Positions 34,583 to 41,608 of a DNA stretch of 64,000 nt are shown piece after piece (within the stretch, counting starts at the first letter, position 1; each line of letters begins with the position of its first letter). The stretch covers positions 1 through 64,000 of the forward strand of contig CAYNWH010000004.1 in NCBI GenBank assembly GCA_964400885.1. Direction: 5' to 3'. A program made the position numbers and the translations under genes. The stretch comes from CAYNWH01 sp964400885. GTDB taxonomy: Bacteria; Patescibacteriota; Patescibacteriia; CAIXNZ01. Under the pieces are notes generated by a model. It did no database searches and was not told the origin of the DNA. It worked only from the letters and a program-made list of their open reading frames with translations.

Positions 34583-36406
34583 TTATTCTAGCAATGTTAA
34601 AGCTTCTTTGACTGCCTGATCCATGGTCAACTCTCCCTTATAGGCTGGCTTAAGCCATTCGGGCAGAGAGCTATAGACAATGCGACGAAAACTTTGAGAA
34701 ATAAAGAAGCAAACCCCCAGGTCACTGAGACTACGAATGTTGCGGCCCCTGACTTGAAGCGCTTCAATCATGACTCTCCAGTTTCTTAAGGCCCAAACAT
34801 GCCCGTTAGAAAAACGACGTTCTTCAAACTGGGCCTCTGGGTCTGTCGGACTGGCATATCCAGGCCGCAAGAAAAAAATCACGGGTGCAATGCCAGCTGG
34901 CAAATCAATGCCTTCGCTGTAATTGGCGGCTGTACCAACCAGCACATCACCTTCGCCGTTTTTAAACTTTTCTGCCGCTTGCTTGGGTTTGATGCTATTA
35001 CCATAGGAAACAGCGTACAATCCCTGCTCTGCTGCCAACTTAAGAAACTTTTGGCGTTCCATTTCAGAAACCACGACCACCAGCGAACGGTGACCTTTTT
35101 GCGAGAACTTTTTGACAGCTCTGACAATCATTCTTAAGGAATTGTGCAGGTCATTGCGCCGCCTTTTTTTCAGAGCCAAATTCGACGTGTCAGTGGGCAT
35201 GAAAACCCGTGTCTTGCTCACGTCAAAAGTGGAACCAAAGGAATAGAAAGGTAACTCTAAGCCAGTTTCGAACTTGAGAATGTCAGGATCGCCAATGGTG
35301 GCAGAATAGCCAATCAGCTTTTTACCCAAGGTTTTGGAAATCAAGGGTACTACATAATAACTTTTGATGGTCAAACGAAAACGAGCCTTTTTCTGGCTGT
35401 CGCAAAATTCCGTATCATCAACCTTGTAGTAAAAGGCGATGACGTAATTAAGGGGATTTCTCCCCTTTTCCGCCAGAGAAAAACGCAAGGAACGGATAAG
35501 CTTAGGAATGCGCAAGACCAGGTTTTCCAAAGTCTTGAGCTCGCCTTTTTGCTTAACCGGATCCAAGATTCTGTTCTTAATCGCCTGGCGAATGACTTTT
35601 TCCATTTCATGGACGTTAAATTCTGACAAAATACCAATTAAGGTTTCAATGTCAGAATCGCGCAAAAGTGTGGGCTGATACGATTGATTCTTGTAGGCAA
35701 TCTGCTTGAATTTGCCGGCGAACTTTTTGATAATAGCTGCCGGTTTTGGAGCTATCCCTTCGAGAATGTCAGCAACACGATAAAGATGGTAATCAGTGAG
35801 AGTATATTCAAAGATGCTGCGGGCAACTTTGGCAAGATTATGAACCTCATCAATGACTACCAGTTCTGGCTCCATTTCGCGCCAGCTGCCAACCAGCATG
35901 CGGTTGACAAGGAAAAAAGCAGTCGTGCAAACCACGATTTTCCCTTTTTTGCTCTCTTCTTTGGCTTGAAATTTCGCCCAATAATAAGGACAAGGATCAA
36001 CTCCTGCTTCGGCTGTTAAGCCAGTTTCCTGATCAACGCGATGCGGACAATCCAGCATATAGCAGGGAGATTCCTCTGCTGAAACATTCGGCGTTTCACT
36101 GTCTTGGTAATAAAGGCAAGGATACTCTGACCTGCCATACATGACCAAAACCTGATCAGGAAAAGCCTTGGCAATCTGGTCAACCTGAGGTTTTGTTGGC
36201 GTCACGTAAAAAAGTGGTCCCATTTTCTGCTTGGACAAAGCCAGCAAAGCTGCCATGCCAATGGCTGTTTTGCCTTCGCCAGTAGGAATTTCCAGTAAAA
36301 CTCCGCTTTCTGATTTGCTAATCAGCTTAAGAGCTTCTGCCTGGACATCTCTGGGCGTTTCAAAAGGAAACGCTGTTTGCATTCTAGCCGTGGATAATCC
36401 CTCCAT
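34583..36406 (-). CDS. DinG/XPD-type iron-sulfur DNA helicase
   Basis: Superfamily 2 5'-3' helicase of 607 residues. Walker A IPTGEGKTAIGMA near residue 40, VIDEVHNLA (DEAH-like, DEVH) near 185, and GTAANYSEGIDLPAG plus ALQVRGRNIRS as C-terminal motifs. Four Cys at about 98-140 (YPCLYY, SPCYMLDC, DPCPYY) fit the 4Fe-4S site of XPD/DinG helicases. Start supported by ACGGAGGTAAAAAACGATG. Solo unit, promoter 36458-36486, terminator 34474-34501; visibly richer in G+C than neighbours. Probably DNA repair or R-loop/G4 unwinding. Confidence 0.88.
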   Translation of the reverse strand: MEGLSTARMQTAFPFETPRDVQAEALKLISKSESGVLLEIPTGEGKTAIGMAALLALSKQKMGPLFYVTPTKPQVDQIAKAFPDQVLVMYGRSEYPCLYYQDSETPNVSAEESPCYMLDCPHRVDQETGLTAEAGVDPCPYYWAKFQAKEESKKGKIVVCTTAFFLVNRMLVGSWREMEPELVVIDEVHNLAKVARSIFEYTLTDYHLYRVADILEGIAPKPAAIIKKFAGKFKQIAYKNQSYQPTLLRDSDIETLIGILSEFNVHEMEKVIRQAIKNRILDPVKQKGELKTLENLVLRIPKLIRSLRFSLAEKGRNPLNYVIAFYYKVDDTEFCDSQKKARFRLTIKSYYVVPLISKTLGKKLIGYSATIGDPDILKFETGLELPFYSFGSTFDVSKTRVFMPTDTSNLALKKRRRNDLHNSLRMIVRAVKKFSQKGHRSLVVVVSEMERQKFLKLAAEQGLYAVSYGNSIKPKQAAEKFKNGEGDVLVGTAANYSEGIDLPAGIAPVIFFLRPGYASPTDPEAQFEERRFSNGHVWALRNWRVMIEALQVRGRNIRSLSDLGVCFFISQSFRRIVYSSLPEWLKPAYKGELTMDQAVKEALTLLE

Positions 36407-36457
36407 CGTTTTTTACCTCCGTTTTTAAAAGTTCTTTCCCGAAATTGGGAATAGTTT

Positions 36458-36486
36458 AACTTAGCAAAAATAAAGCAAAATGTCAA
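36458..36486 (-). promoter_or_regulatory. promoter of the DinG-like gene
   Basis: TTGACA (36481-36486), 17 bases, TAAGTT (36458-36463) on the minus strand, immediately behind the terminator of array unit S1. Confidence 0.7.
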
Positions 36487-36487
36487 T

Positions 36488-36699
36488 AAAAAAAGCGAGG
36501 ATCCATGATCCTCGCTAAGCAGTCCACGGTAATGTAAGATAACATACATTAGCAGGCTGAATTGGACTTGAGACAACAAAACTGAAGTGGAATCCTAACT
36601 TTTTATAATTCCTGCACTGCAGATTAATATGTTAGACAAGAGCATGCCCTAGGTGACGGTAGTGATAATTATTGCATTGGCAATATACTGCATTGCGTA
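36488..36699 (-). ncRNA. array sRNA unit S1
   Basis: Promoter TTGACA (36729-36734)-17-TATTTT (36706-36711). The transcript opens about 36699 and has GCAATGCAGTATATTGCC soon after; it ends with GCGAGGATC/GATCCTCGC (36495-36515) plus T7. At ~210 nt it is the longest unit and may be two fused units, as an internal CTGCAGTGCAG lies near 36611. No ORF. Confidence 0.6.
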
Positions 36700-36752
36700 T
36701 TTTTTAAAATAGCAATTAACAATAAAATTGTCAATTATTATTTTCAATAGAA

Positions 36753-36776
36753 AACCCCGCATTTTTCATGCAGGGT
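36753..36776 (-). terminator. terminator of the small basic protein gene
   Basis: AACCC-T-GCAT and ATGC-G-GGGTT (minus) around GAAAAA, followed by TTTCTATT. It ends the 36868 transcript after a 90-base 3'UTR. Confidence 0.65.
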
Positions 36777-36867
36777 TATGAAGCACACAGAAAAGTACTT
36801 TATGCAAGGTTAATGTAGCCTAAGGTATGCCACTACAAAGAAGTCAACTGAACAAAATGCGATTAGG

Positions 36868-37059
36868 CTATTTTGAAATTAAATGAGCATATTTATTACC
36901 ATGAGTTCCTCTTTTTAAGTGTCGCTCTTTGCGGCTTAAACCCTTGCCTTTGCGGAGTACCTGTTTTCCTCCGCTTTTGCCAGTGAAATGTTTCGCATTA
37001 TGAACTTTACCGCTTTTGCCATGTTTTCTTGAGCCAAGATTACCTCTGCCCTTTTCCAT
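36868..37059 (-). CDS. small, very basic Gly/Lys/His-rich protein
   Basis: 63 residues, nearly a quarter Lys plus Arg and many Gly and His (GSRKHGKSGKVHNAKHFTGK, RKGKGLSRKERHLKRGTHGN); no hydrophobic core. Start fixed by AGGAGGATAAAATATG; own near-perfect promoter TTGACA-17-TAAAAT (37098-37126) and terminator. The composition is that of a disordered nucleic-acid-binding protein. It sits within the sRNA array, so an RNA-binding partner role is a reasonable guess, but the family is unknown to me. A ribosomal-protein-like or nucleoid role are alternatives. Confidence 0.7.
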   Translation of the reverse strand: MEKGRGNLGSRKHGKSGKVHNAKHFTGKSGGKQVLRKGKGLSRKERHLKRGTHGNKYAHLISK

Positions 37060-37097
37060 ATTTTATCCTCCTTGATTTTCTAAATCCTGAATAATAG

Positions 37098-37126
37098 ATT
37101 TTAGCGCATTTTTATTAAGCTGTCAA
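37098..37126 (-). promoter_or_regulatory. promoter of the small basic protein gene
   Basis: TTGACA (37121-37126), 17 bases, TAAAAT (37098-37103) on the minus strand. Confidence 0.75.
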
Positions 37127-37146
37127 TGCCTACTTTTGTAAAAAAA

Positions 37147-37259
37147 TTAAAAGGCGAAGCAAAAATGCTTCGCCCAGCAGTGAATTTTACTGCAATCGAA
37201 GATATGACACCAAAGTGGAGTTGATTCGAGACTACGAGACTGAACTATATTGAACAGGA
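37147..37259 (-). ncRNA. array sRNA unit S2
   Basis: Promoter TTGACA (37289-37294)-17-TAAATT (37266-37271). The RNA lacks the usual 5' motif at +1 (starts CCTGTTCAATATAGTTCAG) but carries TTGCAGTA and CACTGCTG near its 3' end. Terminator GGCGAAGC/GCTTCGCC (37153-37174) then T run. Confidence 0.6.
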
Positions 37260-37303
37260 TTTATTAATTTATACCTTTTTTAAAAAACTGTCAAGACAAA
37301 AAT

Positions 37304-37403
37304 AAAAGCGCGGAAAAATTCCGCGCTTATAACTAGAAAGTAATATCCCCTACTGGATTGGAAGCTAGAGCAAAAGATTGAAAACCAAAGCACTGAATTA
37401 ATA
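37304..37403 (-). ncRNA. promoterless or decayed array unit
   Basis: Minus strand sequence beginning ATTCAGTGC and ending with a strong terminator GCGCGGAA/TTCCGCGC (37308-37326) plus TTTTATTTT. No -35 lies before it, only the terminator of the 37457 gene (37406-37429). It is probably served by read-through or is a remnant. Confidence 0.4.
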
Positions 37404-37405
37404 AA

Positions 37406-37429
37406 GGGGCAAGGTTTTACCCTTGCCCC
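37406..37429 (-). terminator. terminator of the GC-rich phage-like gene
   Basis: GGGGCAAGG/CCTTGCCCC with a six-base loop; the following T tract (TTTATTAATT) is weak. Confidence 0.6.
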
Positions 37430-37456
37430 TTGTTGGTGTTGGTAGCTTTGGCCGAA

Positions 37457-38161
37457 TCAGGCCGCGGCCTGTTCCGCCAAAGCCTCCTCGGCGACCGCGA
37501 ACTCCACGAGGTCGAACATGCCGGAACAGCCCGTGCCGCCCAGACCCGGCCGCTGCGGTCCGAAGCCCGCGAGGATGCCGGCCTTCTTGATGACCTCGGC
37601 GATGACGTCGGGGTGAATGTCCTCGGTGTTGACCATGACCGTGCCCCTGACCTCCCAGGAGTCGAAGCGCGGCTGGGTGATGCACACGGCCACCTTGCGG
37701 TCTTTGGCGCCCTGGTTGCCCTTGCGCTGGTCCACTTCCCAGCCTTCGTTCTTCTCACCGCTCTCCTCGGGCAGGATCAGCGGATAGCAGGGGTCAGTCA
37801 GCCGCAGCAGGCCAGGCAGCATGTTGCCGGCGGCGCCGGAAAGGTTGCGTTTGGTGCCCGGCACCTTGACCGACTTGGCCGCGTTGCAGCAGGCCGCGAA
37901 AAACCACTTGCGCGGAATGACCGCCTGTTCGGGGTTGTCGCTGTCGCGGTGAAAGTCCTTCATGCGATAGACCTTGGTGCCCGCTTCTTCCTCCGGGCTC
38001 CAGTCGGTCTTGGGGCCTTTGCGCTTGGTCTTGTCGCGCAAGGTGGTGAGCAGTTCCTGGGTCGGCTTGTCCATGAACAGCTCGGAGGTTCCCCTCAGAC
38101 AGAAGCTGTAAGGGACCCACCCTTTTTTCTCGACACTGGATTCCTGTTTGTCCTTGGCCAT
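37457..38161 (-). CDS. GC-rich phage-like protein, unknown function
   Basis: 234 residues, cytoplasmic. Notable stretches are PRKWFFAACCNAAKSVKV (about 105), RFDSWEVRGTVMVN (about 175), HPDVIAEVIKKAGILAGFG and GTGCSGMFDLVEF near the end. The order 'WF.AA...', 'f..W.v...i.yn', 'AG...G.G..RP...G.F.v' resembles a layout I associate with uncharacterised phage proteins; this is weak. Codon use is strikingly G/C-ending, unlike every neighbour, pointing to recent transfer. Yet it has a local-style promoter (38302-38330), GGAG before the ATG (AAAAGGAGAAACACATG) and a terminator. Long shadow frames on both strands are by-products of high G+C. Confidence 0.7.
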   Translation of the reverse strand: MAKDKQESSVEKKGWVPYSFCLRGTSELFMDKPTQELLTTLRDKTKRKGPKTDWSPEEEAGTKVYRMKDFHRDSDNPEQAVIPRKWFFAACCNAAKSVKVPGTKRNLSGAAGNMLPGLLRLTDPCYPLILPEESGEKNEGWEVDQRKGNQGAKDRKVAVCITQPRFDSWEVRGTVMVNTEDIHPDVIAEVIKKAGILAGFGPQRPGLGGTGCSGMFDLVEFAVAEEALAEQAAA

Positions 38162-38301
38162 GTGTTTCTCCTTTTCTGTTGGTTAGTGTTTAGCCGTCTT
38201 TTGCAAAACAGCTCCTTGACCGCCCTTTAACGTAACTCACTCAAACTAAGACCAGAAGACTTAACTGAACCTTCCCACCTCCTTTTTGTCAAAGATTTAC
38301 C

Positions 38302-38330
38302 ACCTTAACAAAAATTAAAATCTTTGTCAA
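38302..38330 (-). promoter_or_regulatory. promoter of the GC-rich gene
   Basis: TTGACA (38325-38330), 17 bases, TAAGGT (38302-38307), minus strand; leader of about 130 bases in which a further AGGAGG stands without a start codon. Confidence 0.65.
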
Positions 38331-38371
38331 GCGCTTAAAACAACTAAATATAAATCTTTAATTTTTATTAA

Positions 38372-38488
38372 TTATAAAAGCGCTCTTTGAAAAATCTTAG
38401 AGCGCTTTTGTCTAGACTAAAATCTACTGAATAAGACTTCAGTTTATGGGAGCAAACAGAATCTTAGCGAAGTTTAATGAACTGCAAT
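38372..38488 (-). ncRNA. array sRNA unit S3
   Basis: Promoter TTGACA (38517-38522)-17-AAAAAT (38494-38499). ATTGCAGT lies at 38488-38481, beginning at +1. Terminator AAAGCGCTCT/AGAGCGCTTT (38377-38408) then TATAATTAAT. No ORF. Confidence 0.65.
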
Positions 38489-38526
38489 ATATAATTTTTG
38501 CAAATTTTAAACTATTTGTCAATAGT

Positions 38527-38626
38527 NNNNNNNNNNNNNNNNNNNNNNNNNNNNNNNNNNNNNNNNNNNNNNNNNNNNNNNNNNNNNNNNNNNNNNNNNN
38601 NNNNNNNNNNNNNNNNNNNNNNNNNN
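38527..38626. other. assembly gap of 100 N inside the sRNA array
   Basis: A round-number N run between units S3 and S4. The size is a placeholder; further units may be missing. Confidence 0.95.
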
Positions 38627-38666
38627 CGAAGGCAGCAAATTTTAGCTCAGGTGACATCACTGTAAT
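38627..38666 (-). ncRNA. array sRNA unit S4, 3' part lost in the gap
   Basis: Promoter TTGACA (38695-38700)-17-TAATAA (38672-38677); ATTACAGT starts at +1 (38666-38659). Only the first ~40 bases are readable before the N run. Confidence 0.55.
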
Positions 38667-38703
38667 ATATCTTATTATCAAATAATTATAATTCTGTCAA
38701 GAT

Positions 38704-38820
38704 TAAAAAGCCCGGGACCAAAATGATCCCAGGCAAGCTGCGCTGAAAAAGCAGTCAATTGTAAGGCTCTAAAATGAATTAAAATGAAAAAAAGCAAAAT
38801 CTAGCGGAACGTACTGTAAC
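38704..38820 (-). ncRNA. array sRNA unit S5
   Basis: Promoter TTGACA (38850-38855)-16-TATAAT (38828-38833), the most consensus-like of the array. GTTACAGT begins at +1 (38820-38813). Terminator GCC-T-GGGA/TCCC-G-GGC (38710-38734) plus T run. Confidence 0.68.
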
Positions 38821-38856
38821 ATTTGATATTATAATCCAAATTGTATATTTGTCAAA

Positions 38857-39007
38857 TAAAAAGCCCTGAACTAGTTTGGTCTCAGGGCTTTATAATTTTG
38901 ACTGAACTACACCAGACAAAAATGCAATGTACAGAACAACACGCTATTCTATTGTAGTCAACTAAAATTCACAGCATTGTAAATGACCGAACAAAAATCT
39001 ACTATAA
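38857..39007 (-). ncRNA. array sRNA unit S6
   Basis: Promoter TTGACA (39037-39042)-17-TAATCT (39014-39019). No CAGT motif at +1; AGTTCAGTC stands near the 3' end. Terminator AGCCCTGA/TCAGGGCT (38862-38889) then TTTTATT. Very similar terminator stem to that of the DinG-like gene. Confidence 0.6.
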
Positions 39008-39042
39008 TAAAACAGATTAATATATTTACTTAGCAATGTCAA

Positions 39043-39153
39043 AAAAAATGGCGATCCCGCGTCGCGGGATCGCCCTGCACTCCGCTTTACTCCATTTCAA
39101 TATGCCAGACTATGCGGGACTCTACAACGCAAAAGCGCACTGCATCTTTTGAT
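39043..39153 (-). ncRNA. array sRNA unit S7
   Basis: Promoter TTGACA (39183-39188)-17-TAAATT (39160-39165). ATGCAGT is at 39145-39139, a few bases inside the RNA, and AGTGCAG precedes the terminator. Terminator GGCGATCCCGCG/CGCGGGATCGCC region (39050-39074) plus T8. Confidence 0.65.
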
Positions 39154-39188
39154 TAAATAAATTTAACTTATTAAAAAATTTTTGTCAA

Positions 39189-39293
39189 AAAAAAAGCGAG
39201 GCAAATATACCTCGCTCTGTACTGTAGTCAAAACCATTGCAACATACGACAATGAAATACAAAATACGTAAGTTCAATGAATTGTACTGCAAC
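39189..39293 (-). ncRNA. array sRNA unit S8
   Basis: Promoter TTGACA (39323-39328)-17-TAACTT (39300-39305). GTTGCAGT begins at +1 (39293-39286); GACTACAGTACAG stands directly before the terminator GCGAGG..CCTCGC (39195-39216). A T9 tract merges into the next TTGACA. Confidence 0.68.
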
Positions 39294-39379
39294 TGTTTAA
39301 AGTTAGCTCATTTTGGGTAATTTGTCAAGTTTAAAATAAAAGATCCCTAATACAATTTGTATCCATGATTAATATAATT

Positions 39380-39482
39380 AAAAAAGGCGGGAATGGATTT
39401 CCTCGCCTTATACTTAGACCAGTGAACGATGCTTTAATACATTGCAACACATAGTATTGAAATGCAATCCAAGTTACTGCAT
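39380..39482 (-). ncRNA. array sRNA unit S9
   Basis: Promoter TTGACA (39512-39517)-17-TAAATT (39489-39494). ATGCAGT begins at +1 (39482-39476). Terminator GGCGAGGAAA/TTCCCGCC (39386-39407) plus T6. A 25-base block around its -35 (39508-39532) is identical to that of S8 (39319-39343). Confidence 0.66.
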
Positions 39483-39524
39483 TTTTATAATTTATGCCTA
39501 ATATTATAATTTGTCAAGTTTAAA

Positions 39525-39648
39525 ATAAAAGACCCCTTTACCTTGCGGCTTAGGGTCAAAAGCTGAATTTTAGGTTAGCGCAGATGAAGGTACGCTAAAG
39601 CATCAAATTATGCTGGATCGGATTATACTGGGCTTAAATATACTGCAT
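39525..39648 (-). ncRNA. array sRNA unit S10
   Basis: Promoter TTGACA (39679-39684)-17-TAAGTA (39656-39661). ATGCAGT begins at +1 (39648-39642); TTCAGC precedes the terminator GACCC..GGGTC (39531-39557), followed by TTTTATTTT. Confidence 0.66.
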
Positions 39649-39685
39649 TATTAAATACTTAGCAGAATATTATAATTTTGTCAAT

Positions 39686-39805
39686 AAAAAAGGCCCCAAG
39701 CTTAGCAAGCCTTGGGGCATAGACTGAACAGGACATAAATCAATGGCATAGGACTTTGCGGCAGTGAATAATAGTGAAAAGGATCCGACTTTAATCAACT
39801 GCAAT
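39686..39805 (-). ncRNA. array sRNA unit S11
   Basis: Promoter TTGACA (39834-39839)-17-TAATTT (39811-39816). ATTGCAGT begins at +1 (39805-39798); TGTTCAGT is near the 3' end. Terminator GCCCCAAG/CTTGGGGC (39693-39718) plus T6. Confidence 0.68.
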
Positions 39806-39840
39806 GATTTAAATTAACAAATGAACATGATTTTGTCAAG

Positions 39841-39943
39841 AAAAAAAGAAGCCCCCATTTTAAAGAGGGCTTTCACCTGTAGTCTAATGAAGATAATTAC
39901 ACGGCAGGGTGCGTAACTGCAGATGATAAAATAGAACTGCAAT
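39841..39943 (-). ncRNA. array sRNA unit S12
   Basis: Promoter TTGACA (39973-39978)-17-TAGCTT (39950-39955). ATTGCAGT begins at +1 (39943-39936), a second CTGCAGT follows inside, and GACTACAG precedes the terminator AGCCC../GGGCT (39850-39871). Confidence 0.68.
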
Positions 39944-39989
39944 AACTTCAAGCTAACAAAAATTTATTTTTTTGTCAAACGTTTGGAAT

Positions 39990-40111
39990 AAAAAAAGGCG
40001 AGGAATTTCTTCCTCGCCCTGCACTCTACTAAAGGACACCATACATGACGAAACAGAAGTAGAGTTGACGGGAATGCAAGCGACAATACGGAACAGAACT
40101 ATACACTATAT
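39990..40111 (-). ncRNA. array sRNA unit S13
   Basis: Promoter TTGACA (40141-40146)-17-TAGTAA (40118-40123), diverging from amrS. The 5' motif is degenerate (ATATAGT); AGAGTGCAG precedes the terminator GGCGAGGAA/TTCCTCGCC (39997-40018) plus T7. Confidence 0.63.
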
Positions 40112-40151
40112 GCATAATTACTATCATAGATAAAATGATCTGTCAATATGC

Positions 40152-40157
40152 TATACT
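40152..40157 (+). promoter_or_regulatory. -10 box of amrS, probably leaderless
   Basis: TATACT ends 8 bases before the ATG at 40166; the -35 region (GATAAA, 40129-40134) is weak. It interleaves with the divergent S13 promoter. Confidence 0.5.
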
Positions 40158-40165
40158 AAACCTAT

Positions 40166-41028
40166 ATGAAAAAAACATTATTTTGGATAACTAAAAATAA
40201 GCAAATTCAATGTCAGTTGTGCAACCATTATTGCCTAATTTCCGAAGGCCAAACTGGCATTTGCGCTGTGCGTAAAAATATAAAAGGCCAGCTTTATTCT
40301 TTAGTTTATGGCAAAGTTATTGCGGAAAATATTGACCCGATTGAAAAAAAACCGCTTTTCCATTTCTTACCCGGCAGTCTAAGCTATTCCATTGCCACGG
40401 TTGGTTGCAACTTTAAATGCTTGCATTGCCAAAATGCTGANNNNNNNNNNNNNNNNNNNNNNNNNNNNNNNNNNNNNNNNNNNNNNNNNNNNNNNNNNNN
40501 NNNNNNNNNNNNNNNNNNNNNNNNNNNNNNNNNNNNNNNNATGCTATTAATGTTGATTTAAAATTTTTTAATAATGAAACTTATTTAAAAATCTGCGGTG
40601 CCAAATTGCAACCGATCCTGGACAATTTAAAATTTCTAAAGAAAAATAAAATCTGGCTGGAAATTACTACTTTAATCATCCCTGATTTAAATGATTCTGA
40701 AGAAGAATTACTTAGCATTGCCAAATTCATTAAAAATGAACTGGGGGCAGAAACGCCTTGGCATGTCTCTCGCTTTTTCCCGCAATATAAACTAAAGGAT
40801 CAAAACCCAACTGATGAGGAGATTATCCATAAAGCTTATGCTCTGGGCAAAGAAATAGGCTTAAAATATGTCTATGCCGGTAATATTGTCTCTGACATTC
40901 ATGAAAATACTTATTGTCCAAATTGCAATAGATTAGTGATCAGACGCACGGGCTATAATATTGATAAGTTTGACAAAAACGATCATTGCCCAAAGTGCAA
41001 TACTAAAATTGATTTGATCTTAAAATAA
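40166..41028 (+). CDS. amrS: AmmeMemoRadiSam radical SAM enzyme, broken by an assembly gap
   Basis: First part (40166-40440) has CQLCNHYCLISEGQTGICAVR and ATVGCNFKCLHCQNA, the CxxxCxxC cluster of a PflX-like radical SAM enzyme. The part after the N run resumes at 40543 with AINVDLKFFNNETYLKICGA and runs to the C-terminal CPNCNRLVIRR..CPKCNTKI zinc ribbon. Order and motifs match the radical SAM member of the AMMECR1-MEMO-radical SAM trio; amrB and amrA lie at 46937 and 47817. The 100-N run (40441-40540) does not preserve the frame and is shorter than the missing family segment. Reaction unknown. Confidence 0.82.
40441..40540. other. assembly gap of 100 N inside amrS
   Basis: Placeholder N run. 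The family normally has roughly 80 residues between the motifs on either side, so the real gap is probably longer than 100 bases. Confidence 0.9.
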
Positions 41029-41128
41029 AAAGACCCCGCACCTATAGGTTTGGGGTACTGAACTCTAATGAACAGGAAAGGACAACACTACTTTAAAGTT
41101 AAGCTGACGCAACGGTAATAAACAGCAT
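41023..41128 (-). ncRNA. array sRNA unit S14
   Basis: Promoter TTGACA (41158-41163)-17-TAAACA (41135-41140). 5' motif varies (ATGCTGT, 41128-41122); GAGTTCAGT stands before the terminator ACCCC..GGGGT (41033-41056), whose T tract reaches the convergent amrS stop. Confidence 0.63.
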
Positions 41129-41173
41129 ATTTTATGTTTATTATATAAAATTAATTTTGTCAATAGAAAAACG

Positions 41174-41195
41174 GTCCGCTACACGGACAACTTGT
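41174..41195 (-). terminator. extra terminator between S15 and S14
   Basis: GTCCG-TGTAG-CGGAC (minus) plus CGTTTTTCT, just before the S14 -35. It backs up the S15 terminator. Confidence 0.55.
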
Positions 41196-41204
41196 TATCA
41201 GTAG

Positions 41205-41314
41205 ATTAGAAAAGCCCCTCACCTTACGGTTTGGGGCATTTGCTTAGTAGAAAAAATTTTGATCCAAGTCAATAGAATGCAGGACAATGTATATGGACGT
41301 AAAAGGACTGCAAT
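41205..41314 (-). ncRNA. array sRNA unit S15
   Basis: Promoter TTGACA (41342-41347)-16-TATAAT (41320-41325). ATTGCAGT begins at +1 (41314-41307). Terminator GCCCC..GGGGC (41214-41237) then TTTTCT. Confidence 0.68.
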
Positions 41315-41352
41315 TTGTCATTATATCAAAATTTCTAATTTTGTCAAGGAAT

Positions 41353-41465
41353 CATAAAAATGACCCCTTGCCTTATGGCTTGGGGTCTTGCAGTCTAGCA
41401 TAAAGAAGCAAATGCGACTTAAGTGAACCGTAATGATAGCATACACGATAGCAGACTACTGTAAT
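41353..41465 (-). ncRNA. array sRNA unit S16
   Basis: TTGACA (41495-41500) with AATATA at 17 bases or TATAAA at 19. ATTACAGT lies at 41465-41458; AGACTGCA precedes the terminator GACCCC..GGGGTC (41362-41387), then TTTTTAT. Confidence 0.64.
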
Positions 41466-41500
41466 GCTTTTTATATTAAATAATTAAATTATTTTGTCAA

Positions 41501-41608
41501 ATTAAAAAGCGCTTCGCTATGCGAAATGCTTTTAGGCGAACTACACAATTACAGAAGTGAATGATAAAAGAACTTATGATAAAACACTCCAGGTCACAAT
41601 ACTGCAAT
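41501..41608 (-). ncRNA. array sRNA unit S17
   Basis: Promoter TTGACA (41638-41643)-17-TAATTT (41615-41620). ATTGCAGT begins at +1 (41608-41601). Terminator AAGC..TTCGC/GCGAA..GCTT (41507-41531) plus T run. First unit of the array in the direction of transcription. Confidence 0.67.

Noticed and set aside
37398..38230. Several long ORFs on both strands overlapping 37457-38161
   Set aside because: High G+C removes stops in all frames. Only the 37457-38161 minus frame has an SD, a promoter and a plausible protein composition.
38439..38685. ORFs spanning the N run
   Set aside because: They consist mostly of undetermined residues and have no supported start.
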